DNA of 64,000 nt, from assembly GCA_902702965.1 (NCBI GenBank), contig CACRXP010000378.1, positions 1 through 64,000 of the forward strand, written 5' to 3'. Origin of the DNA: Spirometra erinaceieuropaei. Lineage: Eukaryota; Platyhelminthes; Cestoda; Diphyllobothriidea; Diphyllobothriidae. The position numbers were made by a program, and so were the translations under genes. Shown here piece by piece: positions 50,456 to 61,209 of this stretch. The notes below the pieces were generated by a model. It had not been told where the DNA came from, searched no databases, and worked only from the letters and a program-made list of their open reading frames with translations. Each line of letters starts with the position of its first letter. The first letter of the stretch is position 1.

Positions 50456-51478
50456 TAAATCCGTGTTTGGGCGAAGAAGCTCAAGCAACATCGCCCATGC
50501 CTAGACTTTAGAAATGCGCAGTAAAAGGAACCAGACTGACTGCGTTGAACAACTGGAACTGTTTCCATATTTGACATATGTCCCGCCTTGGCCTTGTCTA
50601 GAGTTACTGCTACCGGAAAATTGACTTTTCCTGGATGTAGTTCCATTAAACTTGCCTAAGTGTAAGGCTCGTCGTGGTAAAGAGAGGACAGTCGGTTGAG
50701 AGCCAGGCGTTACACCGAACAGCACTTCCTAGCGGTGGTGATCGCGGCAGTTGCAGCCGTAGAGATCATCCACAGGAAGTCAATCAAGGTGCCGTTGGAG
50801 CCGCGGTGTCGGTCAAGGTGAAGGAATTTGGTCAGCGGTGAGTGAAGGCAATGGTTAGTATGCAAGATATGAAGGATGATGATATCACACATCACGCCTC
50901 ATCGTTTCCCTAGTATGTAAAATCTGTGGAAAGTAATGCATTGAGACAGCAAAGCAGCACTCGTTCAGTAATAAGTTCGCTAAGGCCTCACTATCCAGGT
51001 CACTTTAAGGGGAAGGACTTATTCGTGGTGATCACCCCAATCGGTGACCTTGGCCATAAATCTCAGGCATCCTGATACGGAGTGGGAAGTTGTATTCGCC
51101 TGTTGATGTGCCATAAAAACGTCAATTAGTGGGCATCTAATTTGGTAGCTTTGGCTTCATTTTAGGCAGCATATAGTGTGTTTCCGAAAAGTCTACAGCG
51201 GACCGTCAGAATAATAAAATTTGTGCTGGATGCTAGATTACAAGCTACTGCCTACGCCGAAGGAGCTGAAAAATACGGAACCCATCCTGCACACAGAACC
51301 GACCACTTGGCCACGTCTTCTTCTAGGTAACCGCTTCTGAGGACACGGTAAAGAGTAAGGTTACCATGCATGATCGCAGTCGAGGCAGAAACTAATTACT
51401 TGCTAGCGACAATTAACCTGCATGAAACGCCTCAGAGAAATGACTTCACTGGAGATTGGAATCGGCATTTACCGAAGG

Positions 51479-51567
51479 CCTCCTGAGTGAATATTAATTA
51501 ATACCTTAGTCTGCTATTTCCGATTAGTCCGCTCTTCCTAGTCGGCTTCCGGCCTGATCGTCACTCG
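51479..51567 (+). repeat. 89 bp direct repeat, left copy
   Basis: CCTCCTGAGTG, ATATTAATTAATACCT, CGATTAGTCCGCTC, TAGTCG and GTCACTCG recur in the same order and with equal spacing 1.2 kb to the right, with about 80% or more identity. The pair flanks the perfect hairpin. Confidence 0.75.
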
Positions 51568-52076
51568 TGTGGCGGTCAACGATGTGAGATCGACTTAAAC
51601 CACGCACAATAAGTTTGTTTCTTCTACTGTCAGAAGTCAGGGAGCTGTGAGGACTAGTTTATTCTGTACACAGGGCAGGTTGCCGTAAGTTGGCGATTTG
51701 CTTGCAACAGAGAAAAGCGTCCGTTCACGGAGAGCGTCAGTCACGGTGTGTTGTTGTTTACGCGGGTGTGCGTCTGGGTCAGCAGGAGGGGTGACTGGTT
51801 GAGTGATGGTCGTGTGATTGGACAAATTAGGGGAGGAATGGGGGGCATGCACACAATGCCTCACGGTTATCAAGTCAGGGCGTTAGACGCGCGTGAGGTG
51901 ATGAAAGTTTGTGAGGTCAGCCGACAGTCACTGAAGTTGGACCAGAGGTGTCTTAGTGTTGGCCGACGGGGGTGGTTGTGTGTCAACAGCTTCTCGCGGC
52001 CATCGACCGACAAAACGCAGCCGGAGAAAAGGGGGACTGGAGCGGCTGCTACAACTCCCCCCCAGACACCAAACGA

Positions 52077-52171
52077 AGTGAAGGCGTCGACATGCTAGCC
52101 AGCCACAAACCCGTCGGGCCAGTGGACGTGGCGACCAGTTTGTGGCTGGCTAGCATGTCGACGCCTTCACT
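52077..52171. repeat. Perfect 34 bp inverted repeat (hairpin) with 27-base loop
   Basis: Arms 52,077-52,110 and 52,138-52,171 are exact reverse complements: AGTGAAGGCGTCGACATGCT and the following AGCCAGCCACAAAC in the left arm. The loop (52,111-52,137) is GC-rich. The reading frames crossing it mirror each other and are not supported as genes. Confidence 0.9.
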
Positions 52172-52691
52172 TGTGCACGTGCACATAAGGGACGTTACCG
52201 ACAGGGGCGAACAGGCGAGTTCCAGGAAGCAGTTCAGGAGAAGAAGTTGCGATCACTGCAACAATAAACTTGTTGGCCTGGCGTTTCGCATTCTCACTCG
52301 GAAAAATCATCAGAGACGGTTGCAGATAAGGGTAGTGGAAGCACAGAAGGTGCAGTATATATGACACGTAGCTGTCGAGGGGCCACATACGTACAGTCCT
52401 TTGCGATCACCGCTGGGGGTCGTAACTGTGGCGATGATGGCTCATCAGTCCGCGTCCCAGTCGATAATGGCCGCGATTTCGTCATGCGTTTTGGATGTTG
52501 ACGTGCTGATTCCTCGGCAATTTGGCTCACTGTCACTGAAATAATTGTTCGCCTGCACCCGCGCCCTCCCTGCGTGGCTGATTCCCCTGCTCAGGGAATG
52601 TTTCAGCACCGAATATGGTACCAGGAGGTACCGGGATTGCGGGCTTGAGAACCATGATTTGAATCATGATTGAGATCGCATTTAGCCAAGC

Positions 52692-52780
52692 CCTCCTGAG
52701 TGTATATTAATTAATACCTCTGTCTGTTTCTATCGATTAGTCCGCTCCTTCTAGTCGACTCCCGCCCTGACTGTCACTCG
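52692..52780 (+). repeat. 89 bp direct repeat, right copy
   Basis: Same length as the left copy, with differences spread along it (mostly transitions). The repeats lack the TG...CA ends and the primer-binding and polypurine sites expected of LTRs. A duplicated or paired dispersed repeat is the simpler reading. Confidence 0.75.
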
Positions 52781-53399
52781 CCGGTGCCTGTAAGTGGCGC
52801 CGACTAACCACCGTTATTTCCAAAGGCAACCTTGCAGCGCTTATGGTGTTTCAGCTATTGTGTCCAACCTGCCGTTCTGAATGTCAGTTTTGGTATCTGC
52901 CACACATGCGGATGCCGCAGACTTCTTCCGCCTGTGTACAGAAAAGGAACTCCTGCACGTATTCCTGGTCGTCTAGTTGAACAGGTGGGACGTTCGTTCT
53001 CTGACAGCACTTTTTACGAGTGTCGTACCTTGACAGAAAGCGGTAGACACAGGCTGTGGACGACATTTAGACTCCCCCCCCCCCGCCTAGACTGTGTGGC
53101 CCTCATTATCCGTCCTCCTGCAGAGCACTGAGAGTGCTACCTCAGTTCTAGGTACATAAACCTCCAGAGAGGAGACCTCGCAGCTGGGAGAGAAATAAGC
53201 CGCCCATACGTCAGCACTGAGCGTTCGAGCTGCCGGCTAAAGTTGTTTTCCTCTTGAAATGCACATTTTCAGGAAGGGTAGCGTACCGAGGATGTAAGAA
53301 AAGTCAAGAGCTCCCTACTTCCCCATGGACAGGTGTGACGAGTAGGCAAGGCGTGCTCCTGTACCTTTTTTTCACCAAACAACAGAACTCCGCAGACGT

Positions 53400-53582
53400 A
53401 TGCCTACACTAGGCGCGTACTCATGTGCGCTGCGTATGCCAAGAACGTTCCTTTCGGTAAATTCTCGTCAGGCCAATACAGTTACATAGGTCGGGGTACA
53501 TTGAGTCCAAAAAAATCGATAAAAGTTAGTTTTTAAATTCCAGGCTGGGCAAGAGCAGAAGGTCGCAGAAAGTTGTATGTGA
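53400..53582 (-). mobile_element. PLE copy 2, 3' untranslated tail
   Basis: Read on the minus strand, this contains GTAACTGTATTGGCCTGACG and GAGAATTTACCGAAAGG, matching the tail of copy 1 in order. The C-rich part of the copy 1 tail is shortened here. Confidence 0.6.
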
Positions 53583-54712
53583 TTAGTCAACCTGTGACCA
53601 CGGTAAGCGCGGAGCCTGAACAAGGTTCTTTAGGGCGCATAGGGTCGGTTTTCGTAACCTGATGGCAGCCGCCTCTGCTGTCGCTAACAGGCGCTGGCCC
53701 AGTAGCTTAGGATAGCTCGAGGGGACCTTGTAAATCACACGAAATGCTTCAGCGGGGTCCACACGATGCCCTGAATCCATTGAATGCGCAAGGATGGCGC
53801 TGTCTGTTCTCCTAGTTTTACCCTTTGCCAGCCATGAGGAAAGGTGCTCTCTATTCTTTTGGAAAGGCGCTGACTTGTACGACCAATATAACCTGCTCCA
53901 CAGGAGCAAGTGAATGAGTAGATTCACATTGAGGCGGTCTGAGATGGCAGACTATCCTTGCCTTCTCCGCGTAAAATAGGGTTAGTAGAGAATGATATGC
54001 AAACTCTTGCTGCTGGGAAGGTTCCCGAGACAGCGTTGTCAAGGCGTCTTCTTAGAAGTTCACTTGCAGCGTCTTCTCGGAAGGGGACTTTTAGGAACAA
54101 CGTTTTCTTTTCGGCGGTTAGTGTGGTGGGTTTTGCGGGTCGTTCGATAAGGTTCTTTGCAATGAACCTGTCAGAGTACTCGTTTTCGCGAAGCAAGTCC
54201 TGGATTTTTTTAAGTTCCTCCTCGATACAATCTGTTGAACAAATTTTTCTAGCCCCTTGTGCCAAACACCTGACTAGATTCCGTTTTTGTTGGAGAGGTA
54301 CGAAACTAGCGAAGTTCGTGTATTGTGCAGACCAGGTTTTCTTCCGATGGACGCTCCTTCGGATGCTTCTGTCAGGTCTCCTGTTTAGAAGGACATCTAA
54401 AAAAAGGAAGCGAACCAGCCGATTCCATCTCCCACGTGAATTTGATCGGCAGATATGCCTGATTTGCAGTATTTGGGAGGGGAGCGACGTCCGTTTCTGT
54501 GGTTGCGACCGCAAAGATATCATCAACGTAGCGACCATAATGTTTAAGCTTTTTGATCTGATCGTTTATTTGAAATCTTTCCAGCTTGCCCATGAAGACG
54601 TCGGCTAAGAGAGGTCCAAGAGGCGAGCCCATGACAACGCCGTCTATTTGTCTATAGAGTTGGCTGTCAAAAAGGGACTGCAAATTTAATGTGCATCTTA
54701 GTAATAGTTTCT
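53583..54712 (-). pseudogene. Penelope-like retroelement, copy 2, 5'-truncated and broken
   Basis: The 3' half of a PLE ORF on the minus strand. It starts within the reverse transcriptase just before QSLFDSQLYRQIDGVVMGSP (about 54,683), keeps YGRYVDD and continues through FVPLQQKRNLVRCLAQ to the GIY-YIG domain and a C-terminus ending near PWSQVD at 53,583. Lesions seen: a frame change near 54,390, a TGA replacing the TGC codon of the first GIY-YIG cysteine (about 53,925), and a one-base loss near 53,854 just before the REH segment. Where copy 1 has its premature TAA this copy reads TTA, and its LQQKRN region is in frame where copy 1 shifts. The two copies therefore decayed independently. The left boundary of homology is about 54,712. 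Confidence 0.9.
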
Positions 54713-55304
54713 TATGAAAAAAACTAATCCCTTATATCGCCGCGGGCACATGTCCTTCTGGCAAAAACGTTAGGCCTCCGAGATATTCTAATAATACGGT
54801 GAGACTGACGGGGGATAAACGTGTACAAATTACTCACTGGTGCCTTCTATTGCATTTTAGCGTTCATTTCACTCGACGTGACATGTACATGCGAATACAC
54901 GCGCGGATATCGGTTGCAAAGTGGTGACAACTTAGAATTAAATAGGAAAGTCTGGTATAAATGTTATTGGCCAAGTAGGTTTGGGACGTTTACGAGGCGG
55001 GTTCAATTATTTGTCCTCGTATACGTGAGTATTTTAAAGCGCCTGATATCTTTGTCGATCACCATTGCATACAACCTACATAAACAGCCTTTTTCGGTTG
55101 TTTTCGCAGCATTTGGCATCTCTTGAAGACCTAGATCGCCAAATTTTAGGACTACGAATAGCCTATCTGACGCCAACTGGTCTCGCGTCAATATTTCGCC
55201 ATAACTGCCCCTATGTTCTCCTCGGTTACAACTTCAAGGCAATGCATCCACTGCCACGGACCATGGGGGAATAATAAGCACGTTCGAAAAGCGTTACCGG
55301 CAAA
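54713..55304. other. Non-coding, no recognised content
   Basis: Left of SINE S4. Overlapping frames of up to 101 codons on both strands have no conserved motif. Confidence 0.45.
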
Positions 55305-55515
55305 GAGAAGGTAGACTGGAATGCCTAGTTCTGGGTTATTAGTCGTCGTTAGTCAGTCATACCCAACCCCGAAGTTTGGAAAACCCGAGTCTCGATCCCG
55401 CGACCTGTTTGTTGGAAGTTCAACGCCTCTACCTACTGAGCCACGGGCCTGTTGTCCTTCGGTTGCGACCGAGTATATACAATGGTAGGAGGTCGCTCAC
55501 CGATCGTGCTATGAA
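55305..55515 (-). mobile_element. tRNA-derived SINE, copy S4
   Basis: Minus strand: leader CGATCGGTGAGCGACC and CCATTGTATATACTCGG, tRNA-like unit (55,449-55,378) with box A CGTGGCTCAGTAGGTAGAGG and box B GCGGGATCGAGACTC, then GGGTTGGGTATGACTG, a mutated CTAACGA, GAAC and ATTCCAGTCTACC. The order of parts equals that of S2 and S3. This copy keeps the CCAGTC segment that pairs with GACTGG in the inferred stem I. Confidence 0.72.
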
Positions 55516-57048
55516 ACTCGCGAACACAGGTTTGCTGCCACGCGAACCTGCCTCACTAGAAAACTAAACCACTTGCAAGTCAACGTCCTGCGCCCAATCA
55601 GTGGGGCACACGGTGGATATCGCCGTTCTCGACTGTCGAACTGCTGTGTGCCAACTGATCGCCGTGTTCATCTCGTAATACGGTTAGAAGGCTACATAGG
55701 GGGGGTGGCGAAATACTACTCTGTAGGCCATGGAGAACGCTGATCCTTGACGACTTTGGTTCACCACAGGTGTTCAAAGCAGCCACCCAACACCGGCAAA
55801 TCTGGTGGCCAGACTTTAGGTTAATGTGGATGAGTTGTGATTATTGTTTGCCCACATTCTCTTGCGCGTTCCGGCATCAGGCGGACCTGTTGGAGTATGG
55901 GCGCGTACAACACGCAAAAACAGGCATTAAACTACTTTCACTCGAGGCACAGACAGCGACCACCAGAAGCTCCAAAACAATACCAAACTGCACTACTGCG
56001 GAAGCACACTTCTCTTGCACGTCTCGATGTGTGCAGGGATTTTCGCTTGCGGCAGGCGTTAGACAAACGCTCTGCGCCACAAAAACTAATTTCCCAATTC
56101 CCTGGATTTTCAGGCGAGTTCACTCGGAACTGCCGATGGGAGAAGGAATGAAACCGATCAGGCCGTAATCTGACGCTTAGCTTCCTCACCATTGGTAATC
56201 CAAAATACTCTAAACTATCATGATGAGCTGGAGGTTTTGACTGACGCTGGTAAACAGGTTTACGTGATTTGGATACGCTATTTATTTCTATGACAAGGTG
56301 CCATGCTCCGCACTTCCATTTAGGGAAAATGCGACTTAACGCTAATTCTTGAAGTTAACAGTCGAGAGAGATGTAGTTTTGCGTGTTTCGGACGATGAAG
56401 CTTGAAGTCTTTTTGCTAAAAGCGTTTTCTAAAAATAAATATTATCTTTAGCTTCTTCACACCTAGAACTTGTTATTGGGTGTGCGCTAACTAACACTAA
56501 AATAGGAGCTGCCCCACCGTCTAATGACTTATTACAAGTAAAGACAAAGACGGGGAATTTTTTTCTGATACGCCGTCCAGCTCCACTGCGTACACAGATT
56601 AATCGACTGCAAACACGGCGACTTAGTCGGGGTGGCCTCACAGACTGAATGCCATGAGTTTGAGTGGGCTCATTGGTCTTGGTCCAGAACTCCGTCTATG
56701 AAAGCCTGCGTAAACATAATCCCACCAATATGTTATTACTAGTTCTGTGCATTCGTAATTCCAGCTGTGAAAAATGTTGACAATCAGTTGCATATAGTGA
56801 CGTTTTCTTGGCGGAAAATATGGAAAATAAGGTTTTGTTCCTCTCACAACACATCTCCGTCCTGAATTCATTTAAACGTGTGAGTAGTATAATATAAGTT
56901 GCTTCAAAACAGATTTGAAAATGATCTTTCAATGCTTGTGTCAATTCACACAAAACATACTGCTTCTTCTGACAAAGTAGCAAGTATCTGGTTGCAAAAG
57001 TCATAGCGAAATCACTTAGAAGGGATGACGGCTAGCTCGCTGGATGCG
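55516..57048. other. Probable AP-2 3' flank / 3' UTR
   Basis: Lies downstream of the AP-2 stop on the minus strand, so part should be 3' UTR. The nearest minus-strand AATAAA I could pick out is around 56,281. The mirrored frames of 104-132 codons at 55.77-56.19 kb have no family features. Confidence 0.35.
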
Positions 57049-57535
57049 CTACACCATACGTCCTAGGTCGTTTCTAGAGGCAGGTGCCACTGACGGCATG
57101 TCCTGATCCTCCACCGGGGGTGGCAGTTTCCCGGTCATCTGCGAGGAAGGCGAAGAAGGGTAGAAGATTTGCCCACTGGTGTAAAGAAAGTTCGAGGGAT
57201 GCTGCGTCGAGGGTGGCAAAAACCTCGACATTATTTGCTTACTGGAGGTGCCCTCAATTGGAGGCATGCCGTGTCCTCCGTTCTGATGCTGCAAACCATA
57301 GTCCTTGTCAATGCATCGCATGGTCTCCGCCAGCGTGCGCTGCAAAATGTTCAGCACGCCAAGAACTGTCGGGCAGCCAAATCCATGAGTGATGAGATTG
57401 AAGTTTGTCAGTGAACGCTGATTTATGGTGTCTGAGAGGGATGTCAGTCTGCCGGTGGTGCTTTGATGTAGTCCACCACGCCAAACACTGCTCTTCTCGC
57501 TGCCAACTGCCTCCACCAGTTCGAGTATTACCTGT
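57049..57535 (-). CDS. TFAP2-like: Transcription factor AP-2, last coding exon (helix-span-helix end and C-terminal tail)
   Basis: This is the final coding exon of an AP-2 family transcription factor, a nuclear protein that dimerises through a helix-span-helix region and binds GC-rich DNA. The exon opens with a 3' splice site (TTCAG then ACAGG, boundary at 57,536/57,535) and reads about 161 residues to a TAG stop at 57,049-57,051. Residues about 35-70 carry the family signature: SLTNFNLITHGFG followed by LQRTLAETMRCIDKDY, which aligns with the vertebrate stretch containing FNLISHGFG and ending in a MDK(M)Y helix. The first A completes the split AGA codon left by the upstream exon, which selects this acceptor; the next AG, four bases on, would bring TAA into frame. 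After the last helix comes a tail of about 80 residues rich in Pro, Ser and Gln, longer than the roughly 25 residues after this point in vertebrate AP-2. Identification is from sequence recall, not a database search. Confidence 0.88.
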
Positions 57536-58381
57536 CTGAAATTCGAATCGTGTTACTTATTTATGTAGAGTAGGCTGTTTATCAAAATAAAATTAGCTGC
57601 CTTGAAGTTTCGCACGGTCGAAAGGTAAATCTGAATCGTCAACCACGTGCCAAACAGAGCGACAGACAATGCTCAAACGCCAAAATCATGATGCAACTGA
57701 TAGGCTCGCACTTCTTCTTTGTTGTAGAAGGTGTAAGTGTAAACGTGCCCAGGACTGGCTAGCACTTATAACGGAAAATATGCAGACAGTGTCCTCCCGA
57801 GGATAATTTTGACAACAACCGTTAGATTGGTTTCATTTTTCGAGATACTTGAGATTTGTTACGTAAAATAAGCATTAAGCAAATGGCGATTGAGTACTAT
57901 AACTACATTCTAGTACGTGTAGAGCTGTTGAACATGTGACAAGTAAGGCGATGTCCAATTTCATCCCTTCATAAAGTTCTTTACATTCTCATTATCAGTA
58001 TCAGTATATTTCAGGGAAAGTAGGTGTGCACCTTTGAAATCTCTATTGGTTACATGCAGAGGATATATATGGAGGAAATGGAAAGGAAGTAACATGAAAG
58101 AAATGCGAGGGGAATAGCAAAAACTGTACAGATGAACACAGAATGTCATGCGTTAACAGAGTTTAGAGGCACATTAACTTGCTTTGTTGGTCAAAATACA
58201 GCGGACAGTTGAGGCACACTTAAGACACGGGAAAAGATGTAATATTGTTTAGTCTACAGGCATCGTGGTGAATGCGAACAGCGGTGTGCGACGTGGCCCA
58301 AGCTTAATAAATAACATAAACATTTATTACTTAAATGTTGGTAGTAGCATCGTTATAACACTAAATTGTCCGCGTTGGCTG

Positions 58382-58654
58382 TCAAGGTGGCCGTAGTCCG
58401 GCGTTATTGTGGTGCGCGCTACAATGCTGATCTAGTCTCCATTTAAAAGTATCTACCGAGCCTGACATTACAACATCCTCAGGCAAGGCATTCCAAGCTG
58501 CAACCACTCTGTTTGAGAAGAAGAACTTTCGGGTGTCTAGCCGGACACCAGCCACACGCAGTTTGAGTGGATGGCCTCTCAGGTTAGTCGTAGTCGCCAA
58601 CTCGAAGAAGTCTCCAAACATCGACAGGCAGTCCATGAAAGGGCAGATTATAGG
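58382..58654 (-). pseudogene. C-terminal fragment of a LINE (non-LTR retrotransposon) ORF2
   Basis: A minus-strand frame ending at 58,382 encodes RGHPLKLRVAGVRLDTRKFF, then SNRVVAAWNALPEDVV and a run ending in FKWRLDQHC. This is the conserved C-terminus of metazoan LINE reverse transcriptase polyproteins (CR1, RTE and Jockey-like groups share the pattern RKYFFSxRVVxxWNxLP). Only the tail is present: no catalytic reverse transcriptase or endonuclease motif lies upstream, so it is a 5'-truncated, dead copy. It sits in the AP-2 intron in the same orientation as the gene. The stretch to its left on the plus-strand map (58,250-58,381) is A/T-rich on the minus strand and contains AATAAA, consistent with its 3' end. 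Confidence 0.75.
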
Positions 58655-59654
58655 ACATGTAAAATTTTAAATCCGAGGCCTTTAATTGGTGCGGTCGTGC
58701 AAAAAATGAACACAATACCCATCATCTGTCTGAAGTCCTGAGACGTTTTTTGATGTCCTCTGTTATTAGATCACACTGACATCGCATGCAAACCAGGACT
58801 TGCTTTTCGTGTTCTGCGTCCAGTAACATTGGCCCAGCCTCACCATAGGGGGGGGGGGCGGGGAGGTAACACTTTTCCTTCACCAAACTCCATATATTAT
58901 AATAAGTACTATGCGATTTTGCCTTGCAAAGCCTGACTGACCAACTGCGAGAAAACTGTGTTCTTCCGGCTGAGAACCAGATTGCAATTACTCCGCCTTA
59001 GTGTGGTCTCATAAGAACTCACCCCAGTTAACTTAGGTTGATCCAGGGAGCGGGTACTTTACATTGGGCGAGAAAAGGGGTCTTTTGCTGGGATAGACAC
59101 TTCGTTGAAGTTCATTTTCAGTTATTTTACGTCTGACTTGTCGTTGGGGATGGGAGGTGACACATTTGATGCTCAGGTCTCCCTCATTGTAATCTAAGTT
59201 AGCTAAAGCTTCACCTAAGCCACATGATTGTTGGCGGTTCTGAGTGAGCTCGCCAGGTGAAATATTGGGTGTTTGTGAGTTTGCCCCCTAGCACATCCCT
59301 GAGGGTGTCAGGCGTATCACAGCGCCTCTCGGTTATCGTTTAGCCTACATCAGACAGCCATCATTACGATGCCTGACGCCATTGGTCAGTTCCGCTTGCG
59401 TCAAGGTCTTTTACCTTCAAAGCAAACAGTTCCAGATTCGCGGACTTTACATTCTGGTCGACCGAAAAATACATGCATTCAGGCGGTCAGAACCGTCCAT
59501 GTTCCGTTTAAGCATGACGCACGATAGTTTGACTGTCGTTACCGACGATGTCCACCGTGTGCTACACAGCAGACTGAGAACAGAAAAATTTCTTATGGGT
59601 GGGTTAGATTATAATGATGGCAGACTTGCGTTGCATCTACTGCACGCCCCCTAC

Positions 59655-59915
59655 ATGGACCCGGTGTCAAGACAGAATCAGGAAGACCGGAGGCGAGAGA
59701 AGCTGCAGGTGGCTGGCACAGCGAAAAACCCCCACCTAGGCGTACCACCACCCCTCCCTGTCCACAAGGTGCATTGATCAGGATTTTATGCTACCAGAAA
59801 AGTAGGGAGTGGCACGGAGTGGACCGGCAACTGGAGTTTCTATCACACCCCTATGTTGGCGCTTTTTTGGCGCGAGTTCCCGATAACGTTTGCCGGGCTC
59901 TTGTCCCACCCGTCT
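59655..59915. repeat. Dispersed repeat D, copy 2 (in AP-2 intron)
   Basis: Shares blocks in order with a segment at 16.35-16.6 kb: CCCGGTGTCAAGA (59,660-59,672), a purine-rich GACCGGAGGCGAGAGA-like stretch, GGCTGGCACAG, CACCTAGGCGTA and, further on, TTCCCGATAACG. Spacing between blocks is similar in both copies. It encodes no recognisable protein and its class is unknown to me. Confidence 0.5.
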
Positions 59916-61061
59916 ACCACGTGTCTTCTTTAAGGGCCAAAACATGCACACCCCTTGGGCAAAAGGTGATTGCACTCTCTACAACAAGCTCTTTAAATCA
60001 TCTGACACAACAGCTTCACTCTCTTCCTGTTGGGAGTGCTTGCATTTCCAAAAGCAGGAGCCAGCCAATCACTGGAGGCCACGTGCGCTTTCTCTAGCAC
60101 GCTGTCAGCATGATGGTGGCGCCCCGCCATTGGCTGAGCCTGCGTATGCGATAAATCGATCAGCTCGTCTATAATTTTCTTCTCGAAGCGCACTGGACCG
60201 AATGCAGACGAACTCCAGTATGATGTTATAGATGTGCGTTACTTTTCCAGTTAGACTTGACTTGCAGTTTCCTAGAAAACTTTTTCGCGGCCGCGTTGGT
60301 ATTGGGGACAAGCGTCGAGTGCTCATATGCTCCATGTGATCTTCTGAGTACCAGGCCTAATCATAACACTTTCACAGGCAGAAACTAACTCCGCCAGCAC
60401 ACGCCTTGGCCTCTACAGTCGCCCCTACTGCCCGAAACAGCAAATCGTTCAGGTGCCTTCTGCTTTACCCTTGTGCTCGGCACTTAGCTTGATGACTAGG
60501 GTTCTCTAAGCACAGTCACTATTTAAACGCTACAGCCGTCTGCGCCCTATTTGATTGGTGCCCTCGGAGCGCGTTTAAGACTGGTAGGACTGAGAATAGC
60601 GGAGTTAGCAATCACAATGTCATCCTCGTTAGGTAGGGAAATAAACTTTAGCATGTCACACAGACTGTGCGTTCAGTCTGGCCTGTGCAGGTTGACTGAC
60701 TTCACCTATGCTGCAGAGTCCGCCACCTACTCCACTGAATGTTTCGCGAATTACATCCGCCGTAAGTTAGGACTCACTTCGGCGTTCTAGGGTGTCAAAC
60801 GTCTTTCCCTGCAGTCAGCGCCGTGGAACGTCGCACAACTTCAATCTCTAAAGAATTCTCATCACTCCTAGAGCACTCCAACCAAAGTATCCTCGGCCTA
60901 CTTTCTGTGTCCAAACATAAAGGACCTGAAAAGGCCTCCCAAATTTTCTCAAGCGTCCTACGATAAGTTGCTTGTTCACTAATTTAGTTATGCTTGGTTG
61001 CTTTATTGGCTTTAGGCCAACCACACTAATGAATATTTCATCTATTTAAAAATGGCTTTAC

Positions 61062-61209
61062 CTCGCCGCACAAACTTGATTTCGACGAGCGATGATCGTA
61101 CCGGGAGCCGTGTTGGTGAGACCGCGCAGAAGGAACTGTGCCGTAGAGGCGACTGGGAAGTCGTTCTCGCAGAGGTAATTGAAGTCCTTTGCTAAGCGTA
61201 TCGCTTCGC
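61062..61209 (-). CDS. TFAP2-like: Transcription factor AP-2, internal exon (first part of helix-span-helix region)
   Basis: This 148 bp internal exon, the one before the last, is absent from simple reading-frame scans because it starts and ends in mid-codon. On the minus strand it follows a TGTAG acceptor and ends at a GCGAG/GTAAAG donor. It encodes a peptide with EAIRLAKDFNYLCENDFP, then a variable stretch, then RRNQVCAAR. The vertebrate AP-2 counterpart reads EAVHLARDFGYVCETEFP and is also one short exon. It begins two bases into a codon (G|GC, glycine) and ends with AG, which joins the A at 57,535 to make arginine. Phase is therefore consistent across the 3,526 bp intron. The upstream exons with the basic DNA-binding part were sought to the right on the minus strand and not seen, so they probably lie outside the window. 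Confidence 0.88.

Larger units (their letters stand above)
50458..53399. other. GC-richer non-coding segment with direct repeats and hairpin
   Basis: Base composition is visibly richer in G and C than the left part of the window. Frames of 116 and 130 codons around 51.75-52.36 kb overlap the hairpin and each other and are not supported. An 11-base C run lies at 53,074-53,084. Confidence 0.45.
57536..61061 (-). other. AP-2 intron, repeat-bearing
   Basis: Intron between the two AP-2 exons, bounded by GT (61,061-61,060) and AG (57,537-57,536) on the minus strand. It holds a LINE 3' fragment (58.4 kb), an 11-base G run at 58,848-58,858 and one copy of a dispersed repeat (59.66-59.91 kb). The remaining sequence shows no recognisable coding segment. 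Confidence 0.8.

Noticed and set aside
51748..52364. Overlapping 116- and 130-codon frames
   Set aside because: They run through the perfect hairpin, so part of the peptide is a mirror artefact, and nothing in them is recognisable.
51479..52780. LTR retrotransposon flanked by 89 bp LTRs
   Set aside because: Repeats lack TG...CA ends, and no primer-binding site, polypurine tract or gag/pol trace lies between them.
55770..56192. 104-132 codon frames on both strands downstream of AP-2
   Set aside because: Mutually overlapping, low-complexity, no family features; the region is more likely AP-2 3' flank.
57517..57531. Alternative AP-2 acceptor at 57,532/57,531
   Set aside because: Joining there to the upstream exon's AG would place TAA in frame at once; the acceptor four bases earlier keeps the frame open.
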